Shown here: piece by piece, positions 1 through 10,022 of the stretch | Layout of the letters: every line of letters begins with the position of its first letter | Numbering within the stretch: the stretch's first letter is position 1 | DNA from: CAYNLG01 sp964397995 | Lineage (GTDB): Bacteria; Planctomycetota; Phycisphaerae; FEN-1346 | Assembly: GCA_964397995.1 (NCBI GenBank) | Contig: CAYNLG010000073.1 | Coordinates: 1-18,875, forward strand | Direction: 5' to 3' | Length of the DNA stretch: 18,875 nt | Position numbers and translations under genes: made by a program | The notes under the pieces: generated by a model | The model's input: the letters and a program-made list of their open reading frames with translations, nothing else | Databases searched by the model: none | What the model was told of the DNA's origin: nothing

Positions 1-49
1 CTCCCGTTGCGATGCGTCAATGCAATAAAGGGTATTCTTTAGCGGCCTG

Positions 50-1327
50 CTAGTCCTCGTCCTCGGGCGGCGTCTTCGGACGCAGTTCGATCCGCAGGCG
101 CGTCACGCGGCGCTCCTCGGCTTCCACCACGGTGATGCGGGTTCCTTCGGCATCGAGCACCTCGCCCGCCTTGGGTATGGAGCCGAGACGGCTCAGGACG
201 AATCCGCCGATCGTCTCGTAGTCTTCGTCCTCGGGCAGATCGATTTCCAGTTCGTCGTTCAGCTCGTCAATGTGGACGCGGGCCTCGACTTCGAACGCCC
301 GGTCGTCGACCCGGCGGATCGGCTGGGGCGGCGCGTCCTCGTACTCGTCGACGATCTCGCCGAAAATCTCCTCGATGATGTCCTCGATGGTGACGAGCCC
401 GGCCGTCCCGCCATACTCGTCCAGGACCACCGCCAGGTGGACTTTGTGGAACCGGAACTCGCCGAGTAACTCGTCCAGCTTCTTGGTCTCGGGTACGAAC
501 AGGGCCTTACGCATCAGCGAGCGGACGTCGGTCCCGTCTCCCTCATCGATGCTCGCCCGCAGCAGGTCTTTCGCGTAAAGGATGCCCACGACCGTATCGA
601 TGTTGCCGTCAGTGACGGGGATGCGGCTGTGGCCGGACCGGTTGACGAGACCGCGGGCCTCTTCGGGCGAGGCGGCGGCCTCGATGCTCACGATGTCGGT
701 TCGGGGCGTCATCGCTTCGTTGACGAGGGCTTCCCTGAACTGGATGACGCTCTCGATCATGTCCCGCTGGGCTTCCTCGATGGCACCTTCGCGTTCGCCT
801 TCGCTGACGACGCTGCGGATCTCTTCCTCAATATAGGACCGCGTGCCGGCCTCGGGTGAAATGCCTATCAGCCGCCGCACCAAGCCCTCCACCAGCCGCG
901 CCACGCGGTCGACGGGCGAGAGCACCGCACGCGCGAGGATGAGCAGCGGCAGCATCCAGGCCAAGACGCCGTCGGCGCCGCAGCGGGCCCACGCCATGGG
1001 CACGGCCGCAGCGACAAGAGCGGCCACGAGGGCTGTCAAGACAATGCCCAGCGCGGTGCCGACGGCGTCGCCGCCGAGCTCGGCGGCCGCCCACGCGGCG
1101 GCCAGCGCCGCCCCGGCGGCCAGGAAGGCCGCATGGACCACACCCGAGAGGCGGATCAGGGCGTCATGCTGCGCGAAGAGGCGTTCCAAGTCGCGCAGCC
1201 GGCCTTGTCCCTCCAGTGCCTCTTCCAACCGCGCGCGAGAGAAGTGGCGCAGCGCGTGGTGAGCAAGGGCAGCCAGAAACGCCACGGCAAGCAGCACGAG
1301 GCCCAGCCAGAGCCGGACGTGAGCCAA
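50..1327 (-). CDS. CorC/CNNM-like CBS-domain membrane protein (hemolysin-C family)
   Basis: A 425-aa membrane protein of the CNNM/CorB-TlyC family, whose members are linked to magnesium/cobalt transport. Seen: an N-terminal hydrophobic part with segments near residues 3-22, 62-82, 90-112 and 119-137, shorter and more degenerate than a classic DUF21 domain; a linker helix rich in E/R; a tandem CBS pair at about 205-330 with the family hallmarks MTPRTD (206-211) and DEYGGTAGLVTIEDIIEEI (303-321); and a CorC/HlyC C-terminal domain at about 340-415. The start is TTG at 1327, chosen because an AGGAGGG Shine-Dalgarno lies 7 bases upstream and overlaps the ybeY stop. It is the last gene of the phoH-pgpH-ybeY run, as in many bacteria. 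The family is secure; the transported ion is not visible. Confidence 0.9.
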   Translation of the reverse strand: MAHVRLWLGLVLLAVAFLAALAHHALRHFSRARLEEALEGQGRLRDLERLFAQHDALIRLSGVVHAAFLAAGAALAAAWAAAELGGDAVGTALGIVLTALVAALVAAAVPMAWARCGADGVLAWMLPLLILARAVLSPVDRVARLVEGLVRRLIGISPEAGTRSYIEEEIRSVVSEGEREGAIEEAQRDMIESVIQFREALVNEAMTPRTDIVSIEAAASPEEARGLVNRSGHSRIPVTDGNIDTVVGILYAKDLLRASIDEGDGTDVRSLMRKALFVPETKKLDELLGEFRFHKVHLAVVLDEYGGTAGLVTIEDIIEEIFGEIVDEYEDAPPQPIRRVDDRAFEVEARVHIDELNDELEIDLPEDEDYETIGGFVLSRLGSIPKAGEVLDAEGTRITVVEAEERRVTRLRIELRPKTPPEDED

Positions 1328-1339
1328 CAGCGGGCCCTC

Positions 1340-1816
1340 CTAGTGGACGGTGGGGCGGGCCGCGTACACGCTTCCGAAGCCGAACTGCTGGAGCAGCTCA
1401 TCCTCCCGGGCGTGCATGCGCCGGGCGTCGGACGGGGTGCGGTCGTCGTAGCCGATCAGGTGGAGCAAGCCATGGACGACGTACAGCAGGAGCTCGGCCC
1501 GCGGGTCGAGGTCCCGGGCCAAGGCCTGCTCGTAGGCCAGTTCGGCCGAGGCGATGATCTCGCCGTTGATGCCGCCGTTGTAGCCGGCGAGGGGCCAGTC
1601 AAGGTCTTCCAGCGGGAAGCTGATGACATCGGTGGTGGTGTCGACGCCGACGTACTCGCGGTTGAGGTCGCGTATATGACGGTTGTCGGTGAGAACGATG
1701 CTGAGGCTTCGGGCGGTGCGGCCTTCTTCCTTCATGGCCCGTCTCATGACCTGCAGCAAGAGACGTCGGTCGAGATCCACGTGGTCCTGAAGGTCGGTGA
1801 TTTCAATCTTGGCCAT
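1340..1816 (-). CDS. ybeY: Endoribonuclease YbeY (rRNA maturation factor)
   Basis: Single-domain metal-dependent RNase of the UPF0054 family, known to act in 16S rRNA 3'-end maturation and 70S ribosome quality control. From the ATG at 1816 it is 158 aa, the normal family length. Seen: the LNREYVGVDTTTDVISFP block (about 51-68), the conserved GEI strand, and the metal-binding block beginning HGLLH (115-119). The usual third metal ligand, the His of GYDH, is Asp here (D125). The frame stays open upstream to an ATG at 1879, giving 179 aa and lying 6 bases from the preceding stop. I prefer 1816 because family proteins start right before this first strand. It sits between pgpH and corC, with 12 bases to corC. 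Confidence 0.9.
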   Translation of the reverse strand: MAKIEITDLQDHVDLDRRLLLQVMRRAMKEEGRTARSLSIVLTDNRHIRDLNREYVGVDTTTDVISFPLEDLDWPLAGYNGGINGEIIASAELAYEQALARDLDPRAELLLYVVHGLLHLIGYDDRTPSDARRMHAREDELLQQFGFGSVYAARPTVH

Positions 1817-1885
1817 GGCTCCCCAAAGCCCCGTTGCTCGGGCCCGGACCCGTGACGGGTGCGACACCGGCGTCGCCATCCGCTC

Positions 1886-4336
1886 TTACCCGGTCGCGGC
1901 ATCGGCCGGGTCAGGTCGGGCCTCAGGCTCCCCACCCGTTTCCTCGGTCGCGCCCCGACCGTCGCCCGGCCCCCCACGTGGCTTCGGCGACGTCTCCCCG
2001 TCGGTGCGAGCCTCGTCCGAGGGGTATGGAACGCGGCCATGATAGACAGAAACCAGCGTCTTCGTCAAGGTCTCCTCGACCTTTCGCAGATCGCTCATGG
2101 TCAGGCCGCTCTCGTCGAGCTGGCCGTCCAGGAGCCGCTTCATCGTCAGTTCGTGGACCGCCCCGCGAATCTTGGCCGCCGTCGGTTCCTTCAGGCTCCG
2201 CGTCATACCCTCCGACCCGTCGGCCAGCATGACGATGGCCGTCTCGGGCGACTGGGGCTTGGGCCCGGGATAGCGGTAGTCCTCTTCCTTGGGCGGTTCG
2301 CCGCCCTCCTCGGCGTGGGCCCGCTTGGCCTGGCTGTAGAAGTACTCGACGAGGGTGGTGCCGTGGTGCTCCGCGATGAATGCCTTGATGACCGGTGGCA
2401 GGCCGAGGCGGTCGGCCATCTCCTGGCCGTCCTTGACGTGGCTGGTGATGACGAGCCGGCTCATCTGGGGCCGCAGACCCTCGTGAGTTTCTTCCTGCTT
2501 CTGCCAGTTCTCGACGTAGTACTTCGGTTTGCTGACCTTGCCGATGTCGTGGTAGTAGGCCCCGACGCGGGCCAGAAGGCCGTTGGCGCCGATGGCTTCG
2601 GCCGCCGCTTCCGCCAGCGTCCCGATCAGCAGGCTGTGCTGGTACGTGCCCGGGGCCTCCAGGGCCAGCCGCCGCAACGCCGGCTGATTCACGTCCGACA
2701 GTTCCAGCAGGCTGATGTTGGTGACGATACCAAACGCCCGCTCGATGAACGGGAGCACGCCGAGCATGAGGAAGCCGGAGGCCAGCCCCGCCACGAAGTA
2801 CCATGCGGAGGCCCAGACGGCGGCACCGACCGTCTCCGGGGCGTACTTCAGCCGCGCCAGCGCCAGGCCGATTGAGGCCGCGAAGAAAGCCAGGCCGGCC
2901 AGCGCTCCCACCTTGATAAGCTTCGAGCGGGTGTTGATCCGCCCGAGGGCGAGGACCGCCGTCGTCATACCTGCCAGCGCCGTCAACAGCCATGCCAAGT
3001 CGGCCCGGGTCGCGACGGCCACGAGGACCGCCAGCGTCGCCCCGAGCACCAGGGCGAACGGCGCCGTATAGGCGAAGGCGACGATGAGGGCCGCCGCCGT
3101 CAGGCCGAACACCGACAGCGCGTAGGCCCCTTCCGTGTGTGCCACCCCCTTGGCCGCTCCCAGAACGAGCAGACATAGCGCGATGAGCATGAGGCTGCGC
3201 GGCGTGGAGCGGGCGACGCGCGGTTGAAAGCGGTAAACGTAAAGGGCCGTCACGACCGTGACAAGTCCCAGGAAGAGGGCAGAACCGGCCCAGGACAGCG
3301 TCCGTCTGAGCAGGCCAAGCGATGCCCGGTAGGCTTCGCTCTCGGTCCGTAGCAGTTCGATGTGCCTCTCGGTGACCGTGGTGCCGGCCTTGAGAAGCGT
3401 GGCCCCGGTCTTCCAGGGGACGCGCACGGCCTCAATGGTCTCGCGCGCGGCGGCGCGGCGGTTCTCGGTCTTGGCCTGGTCGTAGACCAGGGTGGGGCCA
3501 AGCTTCACGGCCATGGTGGCCGCCAACGACCGCACCTGGTCTTCTCCGAAGACGCCGCCCAGAGGGAGCGTCAAGGACGCGACCCGGTCGCGGATCAGTC
3601 CCGTCTGGGAGGTGGTCAGCACGCTCCGGAGCAGGACCTCCCGGTCTCCTTCGGCGCCCTCGATGGTGATGGTCACCTCGTGGCCTTGGAGCGGGCGGAG
3701 CCCTTCCGGCACGAGGCCGGCCGGGAGCTTGGCGAAGATGTCGCGCGTATCCTTGCCTCGGTCGCTCTCGTTCTGCCTGGCTTCGTCTGTAAGGATGGGC
3801 AGGTTCAGGGGCTCGGCCAGGGCGTCCATGGCCAACTGCACGGCGGCCTGGGCGTCGGGCAGGCGTTCGCCTTCCGGGCCGACCGACCGCTTGACGGCCG
3901 CCAGCAGGTCGGGGGTGGCGGTCCATGCCTCACGTACCGCTTGGGGGAGGGCTTCGGGGGTCTCGGCTCGCCACCCGGCTTCGACCAGGCCGAGAAGCGA
4001 TTCCCGCAGAGCTTGGACGGGCTGTTTGGTATGGCGGTACACACCGGACACCAGGGCGGCCGCCAAGTCGCGGGCGTTGGTGGTCGCTTCCGCGTCGACG
4101 TAGCTGAAGTCCGTGCGGGCCGTGATGGGGTGCGCGGCTGCCTCGCCCACGCGGACCGGCAGGACTTGGCGCGGGGCCTGAACGATGAGCAGCGTGGCGA
4201 TGAAGAAGACCACCAGAACGCCCATCTGCTGGAGTGCCAGCCGCCCCTTCAGCCGCTCGTGCCAAGCCTTCTCGCCCTCTGGGCGGAGGCGGTCGACGCG
4301 GCGCGGCTTGTTGCGTTTCCAGTTCCAGGGGGCCAT
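1886..4336 (-). CDS. pgpH: PgpH-type 7TM-HD cyclic-di-AMP phosphodiesterase
   Basis: An 816-aa membrane phosphohydrolase. Members such as Listeria PgpH hydrolyse c-di-AMP. Domain order seen: a short basic cytoplasmic N-terminus; a membrane segment at about 37-53; a long extracytoplasmic 7TMR-HDED domain at about 60-345; seven hydrophobic segments between about 349 and 528; then a cytoplasmic HD domain at about 560-770. The metal and catalytic residues are all present: H567, H596-D597 (YYHDIGK), H633, H657-H658 and D706. A Pro/Gly/Glu-rich tail (about 773-816) looks disordered. The SD (AGGA, in TAGGAACAGCC before ATG) overlaps the phoH stop 8 bases away, so the two genes are probably co-translated. 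c-di-AMP as substrate is inferred from the family; no diadenylate cyclase lies in the window. Confidence 0.9.
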   Translation of the reverse strand: MAPWNWKRNKPRRVDRLRPEGEKAWHERLKGRLALQQMGVLVVFFIATLLIVQAPRQVLPVRVGEAAAHPITARTDFSYVDAEATTNARDLAAALVSGVYRHTKQPVQALRESLLGLVEAGWRAETPEALPQAVREAWTATPDLLAAVKRSVGPEGERLPDAQAAVQLAMDALAEPLNLPILTDEARQNESDRGKDTRDIFAKLPAGLVPEGLRPLQGHEVTITIEGAEGDREVLLRSVLTTSQTGLIRDRVASLTLPLGGVFGEDQVRSLAATMAVKLGPTLVYDQAKTENRRAAARETIEAVRVPWKTGATLLKAGTTVTERHIELLRTESEAYRASLGLLRRTLSWAGSALFLGLVTVVTALYVYRFQPRVARSTPRSLMLIALCLLVLGAAKGVAHTEGAYALSVFGLTAAALIVAFAYTAPFALVLGATLAVLVAVATRADLAWLLTALAGMTTAVLALGRINTRSKLIKVGALAGLAFFAASIGLALARLKYAPETVGAAVWASAWYFVAGLASGFLMLGVLPFIERAFGIVTNISLLELSDVNQPALRRLALEAPGTYQHSLLIGTLAEAAAEAIGANGLLARVGAYYHDIGKVSKPKYYVENWQKQEETHEGLRPQMSRLVITSHVKDGQEMADRLGLPPVIKAFIAEHHGTTLVEYFYSQAKRAHAEEGGEPPKEEDYRYPGPKPQSPETAIVMLADGSEGMTRSLKEPTAAKIRGAVHELTMKRLLDGQLDESGLTMSDLRKVEETLTKTLVSVYHGRVPYPSDEARTDGETSPKPRGGPGDGRGATEETGGEPEARPDPADAATG

Positions 4337-4344
4337 GGCTGTTC

Positions 4345-5388
<1,044 letters not shown>

Positions 5389-5466
5389 TATCGGCCTTCC
5401 CGGGCACGGGTCAATACGCGGTCTCTATCGAAGTGGTGCGGCCAGGCGTGCCGCGCGTCGGTGCCG

Positions 5467-6374
5467 CTAGCTCATGGCCACCAGCAGCAGGTAGGCCACG
5501 GGGGCCGAGGCGAGCATCGAATCGAGGATGTCCATGGCCCCACCGAAGGTCGGGATCGGACCGCTGTCCTTGACCCCACAGGTCCGCTTGATGAGGCTTT
5601 CGGCGAGGTCGCCAAGGACCCCGCTGAAGGCGACCAAACCGCCGAAGACCAGCATTTCGGGCCATGTGAACCGGCCCCAGGCCAGGCCGATACCGACCGC
5701 CGCCGCCATGCCGAACGCGAAGGCGCCGATGAGGCCCTCGACCGTCTTGCCGGGACTGAGCGTCGGGACCAGCTTGTGACGCCCGACGGCCGTGCCGACG
5801 GCCCAGGCGCCGATGTCGGCGCCTTTGACGACGCCGAGGGTCAGGACGAGGTACATGAGTTCGTCGGCGGTCGAGCCGCTCCCGCCAAGGCCGCGCCCCA
5901 GGAAGCGGATCTTCGCGAGGAACACGCCCAACAAACCGATGGTCAGGATGCCGACCAGCGTCCAGCCGACGCCCGCCATCGCCCTGGCGGGGGTCTCGCC
6001 GCGGCGTTCGACGCGGCGGATCTGGGCGATGAAGGTCGCGAACACCAGAGCGACGATCAGCACGAGGTACAGTTCCAGACCGCGGCCCCACAGCCATGTC
6101 CGGAGCCGCGGGGGGAACTGGGTCTCGCCGAACACGGCGGCCACCAGAAGCCCTACCCCCACGATGCCGATGACGGGGCGGCAGGGGAACCCCTTCGCGC
6201 GGATCATCCGGAAATACTCCCACGCGCCGAGGAGAAGGGCGGCCAACAGAAGCAGCCAGAAGAGCGGTGCTACGGCCAGCCCGGCCCACCGGGTCAGCGT
6301 GACGTCCGCCATCAGCAGGCCGCCCAGACCGGCGATCAGTCCGGCCCCGATGACCATGCGTGTCAGGACTCGGT

Positions 6375-6378
<4 letters not shown>
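5467..6378 (-). CDS. cdsA: Phosphatidate cytidylyltransferase (CDP-diglyceride synthase)
   Basis: Integral membrane enzyme that converts phosphatidic acid and CTP to CDP-diacylglycerol, the branch point of phospholipid synthesis. It is 303 aa with about eight hydrophobic segments, including 8-24, 34-52, 69-84, 102-119, 137-155, 214-233 and 241-256. Catalytic features seen: KGADIGAWAVG (185-195), LSPGKTVEG (207-215) and the C-terminal signature region from S261 to D286 with KDSG (270-273). The end of that signature reads PTFGGAMDILD instead of the usual PGHGG..DR.D, so it is divergent while keeping the aspartates. The start overlaps the uppS stop as ATGA, implying translational coupling in the common uppS-cdsA order. 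The dxr gene often found next is absent. Confidence 0.92.
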
Positions 6379-7139
<761 letters not shown>

Positions 7140-7167
7140 CGCGGCTCCGTCGGTTGCCGCGCGCGGC

Positions 7168-8457
7168 TCAGTCGCGGCGGATGGTCTGCTCGCGGTCCGG
7201 CCCGATGCTGATGATCTTCACCGGCACGCCCACCAGCGCCTCGACGCGCTGCACGTACGCCTTGGCCGCCGCCGGCAACTCGTCATAGGCTCGGCAACCG
7301 CTGATGTCCTCGGTCCAGGACTCCAGGTCTTCGAGGACGGGCTCGGCCTGCGCCAGCACGGCCGGGTCGTCCGGGAACCACTCCAAGGCCTCGCCGTCGG
7401 CGGTGTAGCCCGTGCAGACGCGCAGCGTCGGCAGCCCGCCCAGCACGTCCAGCAGTGTTACGACGATACCGTCGAGGCCGTTGACGCGGGCGGCATAGCG
7501 GATGGCGAACGTGTCGAGCCAGCCGCATCGGCGCGGACGGCCCGTGGTGGTGCCATACTCGTTGCCCTGCTCGCGGATCTGCGCCCCAAGATCGTCGTCC
7601 AATTCGGTGGGGAAGGGCCCCTCGCCGACGCGCGTCGTATACGCCTTGACCACGCCCAGCACCTGCCCGAGAGCCCGGGCCGGCACCCCGGTGCCGCTCC
7701 AGATGCCGGCGGCCGAAGCGTTCGAGCTGGTTACGTACGGGTAGGTCCCGTGGTCCACGTCCAGGAGCGTCCCCTGGGCCCCCTCGAAGAGCAACCGCTT
7801 GCCCTCGGCCATGGCTTCGTGGAGAAGGCGCGTCGTGTCGGCCACCAGCGGCGCCAGGGCCTCGGCGTACGGGGCGTACTTCTCCCAGATAGCGCGGGCG
7901 TCGAGGGGGCTTTCGCCGAAGACGCCCTCGAATTCGCGGTTCTTGGCCTCGACGATTCGTTCGACCTTGCGCTTCAGGTGGTACGGCCGTGCCAGCTCGC
8001 CCACCCGGATGGCCATGACGCGGTTGGCCTTCTCGGCGTAAGCCGGGCCGATGCCGCGCAGCGTGGTGCCGATCTTGCCCTTGCCCTGGTGTTTCTCGGA
8101 CAGGGCCTCGAGCTTCTTGTGCCATGGCCAGATGGTGTGGGCGCGGCTCGAGACGAGAAGGCGATCGCGGAGGTCCGGCACGGCGGCTTCCTGCGCGGCG
8201 ATCTCCTCGAGGAGGACCTTGGGATCGACCACCAAGCCGCCGCCGATGACGTTCAGCGTCCCGGGATGGAAGATGCCCGAGGGCACCAGGTGCAGCTTGT
8301 GGGTTACGCCGTCGACGACAACGGTGTGGCCGGCGTTGTTGCCGCCGCCGTAGCGGACGATGACATCGTGCTCGCCCGCCAGGATGTCGATGATCTTGCC
8401 CTTGGCCTCGTCGCCCCAGGTCAGGCCGACCACACACGTGTTGCGTGCCTCCGACAT
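7168..8457 (-). CDS. purA: Adenylosuccinate synthetase
   Basis: A 429-aa cytosolic enzyme catalysing the first committed step from IMP to AMP (IMP + Asp + GTP to adenylosuccinate), paired in the cell with PurB. Seen: the N-terminal P-loop-like motif GLTWGDEAKGK (11-21), with catalytic D16; the GGNNAGHT block with general-acid H44; the second signature GIGPAYAEKANR (from about 136); LFEGAQGTLLD in the middle; and the GTTTGRPRRCGWLD block towards the C-terminus. The usual loop is GLQWGDEGKGK; the T and A substitutions are noted separately. The SD GGAGGAG lies 10 bases before the ATG. It is the first gene of the minus-strand run that continues into uppS and cdsA, with a candidate promoter about 80-110 bases upstream. 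Confidence 0.96.
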   Translation of the reverse strand: MSEARNTCVVGLTWGDEAKGKIIDILAGEHDVIVRYGGGNNAGHTVVVDGVTHKLHLVPSGIFHPGTLNVIGGGLVVDPKVLLEEIAAQEAAVPDLRDRLLVSSRAHTIWPWHKKLEALSEKHQGKGKIGTTLRGIGPAYAEKANRVMAIRVGELARPYHLKRKVERIVEAKNREFEGVFGESPLDARAIWEKYAPYAEALAPLVADTTRLLHEAMAEGKRLLFEGAQGTLLDVDHGTYPYVTSSNASAAGIWSGTGVPARALGQVLGVVKAYTTRVGEGPFPTELDDDLGAQIREQGNEYGTTTGRPRRCGWLDTFAIRYAARVNGLDGIVVTLLDVLGGLPTLRVCTGYTADGEALEWFPDDPAVLAQAEPVLEDLESWTEDISGCRAYDELPAAAKAYVQRVEALVGVPVKIISIGPDREQTIRRD

Positions 8458-8539
8458 GGTCGGGTCTCTCCTCCACGGGTTCGCGTGCGGCGCAAAGCGC
8501 CGGCGCCGACCCGCTCGCCGGGCCTGGCGCCGTTAGCGG

Positions 8540-8569
8540 AGTCTAGCGGACGCCTCCGGGCAATGCCAG
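8540..8569 (-). promoter_or_regulatory. Candidate sigma70-type promoter of the purA run
   Basis: On the minus strand, CTGGCA (8569-8564, -35-like, 4 of 6 consensus) is separated by 18 bases from TAGACT (8545-8540, -10-like, 4 of 6). Predicted transcription would start near 8533, giving a leader of about 75 bases with the GGAGGAG SD. It is the best match in this gap, but similar matches arise by chance. Confidence 0.35.
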
Positions 8570-8718
8570 CAGAAACCGGGCCGGGTGTGCGCGAAGAACA
8601 AGACACGCCGCCCCGCCGGAATCCGGGCGATTTGCTGAAGCGCCGCGGCCCCGTTGCCGATACGTCTCTCGAAGAGGCTGTGGGTCAGCCCGACGGTCGT
8701 CGGGACAGCCTGCACTGA

Positions 8719-8750
8719 GAGGACCCGGGTCACGGCGAGCCCGGGTCCTC
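8719..8750 (-). terminator. Strong hairpin just after the dehydrogenase stop
   Basis: Perfect 11-bp inverted repeat: GAGGACCCGGG (8719-8729) and CCCGGGTCCTC (8740-8750) with a 10-base loop. It begins 5 bases past the stop of the minus-strand dehydrogenase gene. No T-run follows on the minus strand, so it is either a terminator lacking a U-tract or a 3'-end stabilising hairpin. It sits between this gene and the purA promoter. Confidence 0.5.
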
Positions 8751-8755
8751 GTCTT

Positions 8756-9787
8756 TCAGGGGTGGATCACCGCCTTGACGATCCCGTCGGCGTAGTGCTC
8801 GACCAGGTCGAACGCCTTCGGGGCCCCGTCCAGGTCCATCTCGTGCGTGACCCAACTGGCCACGTCCAGCCGCCCCGAGGTCACCAGGCCGATTGCCTGG
8901 CGGGCGGCATGGCGCGAGCGGCGGACGTACTGGACCGTCAGCTCCTTGCGCCGGTACTCGTGCGCGTCGAGCGTGATGGTGTCCTCCATCGGGATGCCCA
9001 CCAGCGTCACGCGGCCGCCGATGGCCGCCACGTTGTAGGCTTGGGGCGCCCCGGCGGCACGGTTGGTGCATTCGAAGACCAGGTCGGCTCCGCGGCCACC
9101 GGTCAGGTCGCGGACGGCTTCGACGGGGTCGGCCTCGGACACGTTGACCGTCTCGTCGGCGCCGAGGCGGCGCGCGAGCTCCAGGCGGTAGTCCAGGGTG
9201 TCGGTCACGACGATCGGCCCTCCGCCGCCCAGCTTCGCCATCTCCATGCACCCCAGGCCGATGGAGCCCGCGCCGACGACGGCAACGGTCTCGCCCGGCC
9301 GCACGCCGGAGAGGTTGGCGGCGTGGACCGTCACCTGGAGGGGCTCGAGCATGGCCGCCTCGTTCCAGGAGAGGGCGTCAGGGATGGGCAGGCACTGCTC
9401 GGCCAAAAGGACGGCGAACTCGCACATGAGGCCGTTGTGGGGCGGCGTGCTGCGGAAGACGACGTGGGGGCAGATGTTGGGCCGGCCCTCGCGGCAGAAC
9501 TCGCACGTCCCGCAGGACAGGGCGGGCTCGATGGCGACGCGCTGCCCGACCGCCAGGCCCTCGACCCCGTCGCCCAGGGCCGCCACTTCGCCGGCCCCCT
9601 CGTGGCCGGGGATCATCGGTTCGGTGACGATCTGGTCGCCGATCCGCATGTGGGTGTAGTAGTGGACGTCCGACCCGCAGAGACCAACCGCCCGGACGCG
9701 CAGCAGGACCTCGCCGGGCCCCGGCTCCGGCGTGGGCCGTTCCTCGACCCGCAGGTCGTGTTCCCCGTGCAGCACCAGCGCCTTCAT
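8756..9787 (-). CDS. Zinc-dependent medium-chain dehydrogenase, sorbitol/xylitol dehydrogenase-like
   Basis: A 343-aa MDR-superfamily oxidoreductase, probably oxidising a polyol or similar secondary alcohol with NAD. Seen: an N-terminal GroES-like domain with catalytic zinc ligands C37, H62-E63 (GHE) and E148; four structural-zinc cysteines C92, C95, C98 and C106; a Rossmann nucleotide-binding motif GAGSIG (172-177); and an acidic D196 at the end of the second strand, which favours NAD over NADP. The stretch CGSDVHYY followed by IGD and EPMIPGHE is typical of sorbitol/xylitol dehydrogenases rather than of simple alcohol dehydrogenases. The SD is near perfect (AAGGAGGT, 3 bases before ATG). 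No sugar transporter or kinase lies nearby, so the real substrate is open; threonine or other polyol dehydrogenase activity is possible. Confidence 0.88.
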   Translation of the reverse strand: MKALVLHGEHDLRVEERPTPEPGPGEVLLRVRAVGLCGSDVHYYTHMRIGDQIVTEPMIPGHEGAGEVAALGDGVEGLAVGQRVAIEPALSCGTCEFCREGRPNICPHVVFRSTPPHNGLMCEFAVLLAEQCLPIPDALSWNEAAMLEPLQVTVHAANLSGVRPGETVAVVGAGSIGLGCMEMAKLGGGGPIVVTDTLDYRLELARRLGADETVNVSEADPVEAVRDLTGGRGADLVFECTNRAAGAPQAYNVAAIGGRVTLVGIPMEDTITLDAHEYRRKELTVQYVRRSRHAARQAIGLVTSGRLDVASWVTHEMDLDGAPKAFDLVEHYADGIVKAVIHP

Positions 9788-9833
9788 CTGACCTCCTTCG
9801 TAGGGCGGTTTCAGCCTGTCTTGGCGAGAGGCC

Positions 9834-10022
9834 CTGCCTCGCGCTCGATAGAGCGACGAGGCCCTGGATGGCCTCCACTTCCTTCTCGGCGAAATACGCT
9901 TCGCCGCACTGCTTGCAGACTCAGGCCGGCACGTGATCGAGCGTTAGGTGACACCCGGACCTGTCGATGTGGACGGGGGCGTTGCCCCGCCGCATCGTTC
10001 CGCCGCAATGGATGCCTTTCAT
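9834..10022 (-). pseudogene. Broken YgiT-type (MqsA N-terminal) zinc-finger protein
   Basis: Reading from the ATG at 10022, the frame gives a start MKGIHCGGTMRRG, then HLTLDHVPA, then a TGA stop at 9921-9923, and continues in the same frame with VCKQCGEAYFAEKEVEAIQ. The two halves together look like a complete YgiT-type zinc-finger protein of about 65-75 aa, the small antitoxin-like family related to the N-terminus of MqsA. The TGA falls between PA and VC, where I recall this subfamily usually having Trp (TGG to TGA is one change). The first zinc pair should be CxxC but is GxxC (C3 to G). No stop follows in frame until far inside the dehydrogenase gene, so the 3' end is also degraded. The start overlaps the upstream DUF4258 stop as ATGA. 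The end coordinate is where resemblance fades. Confidence 0.7.

Larger units (their letters stand above)
8458..8755. other. Intergenic region between the dehydrogenase gene and purA
   Basis: About 300 bases with no convincing gene. It contains the purA Shine-Dalgarno and G/C-rich leader, a candidate purA promoter at 8540-8569, and an 11-bp hairpin at 8719-8750 next to the dehydrogenase stop. The only longer open frame (66 codons, minus, 8533-8733) has no SD, no recognisable motif, and overlaps the hairpin and promoter. Confidence 0.6.

Noticed and set aside
26..41. Weak inverted repeat TAAAG/CTTTA after corC
   Set aside because: Only five A/T-rich base pairs with a six-base loop; not convincing as a terminator.
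8533..8733. A 66-codon minus-strand frame in the purA upstream gap
   Set aside because: No SD or motif; it overlaps the hairpin and the candidate promoter.
9921..9923. TGA in the ygiT-like gene read as Trp or selenocysteine
   Set aside because: Other genes here end in TGA, including ATGA overlaps with conserved starts, so TGA is a stop in this organism; no hairpin typical of a selenocysteine insertion element is apparent next to the codon.
9945..9960. An integron attC-like core (GTTAGGT) within the ygiT-like gene
   Set aside because: Only one core of seven bases, inside a coding frame, with no matching partner or fold at a sensible distance; the match is expected by chance.
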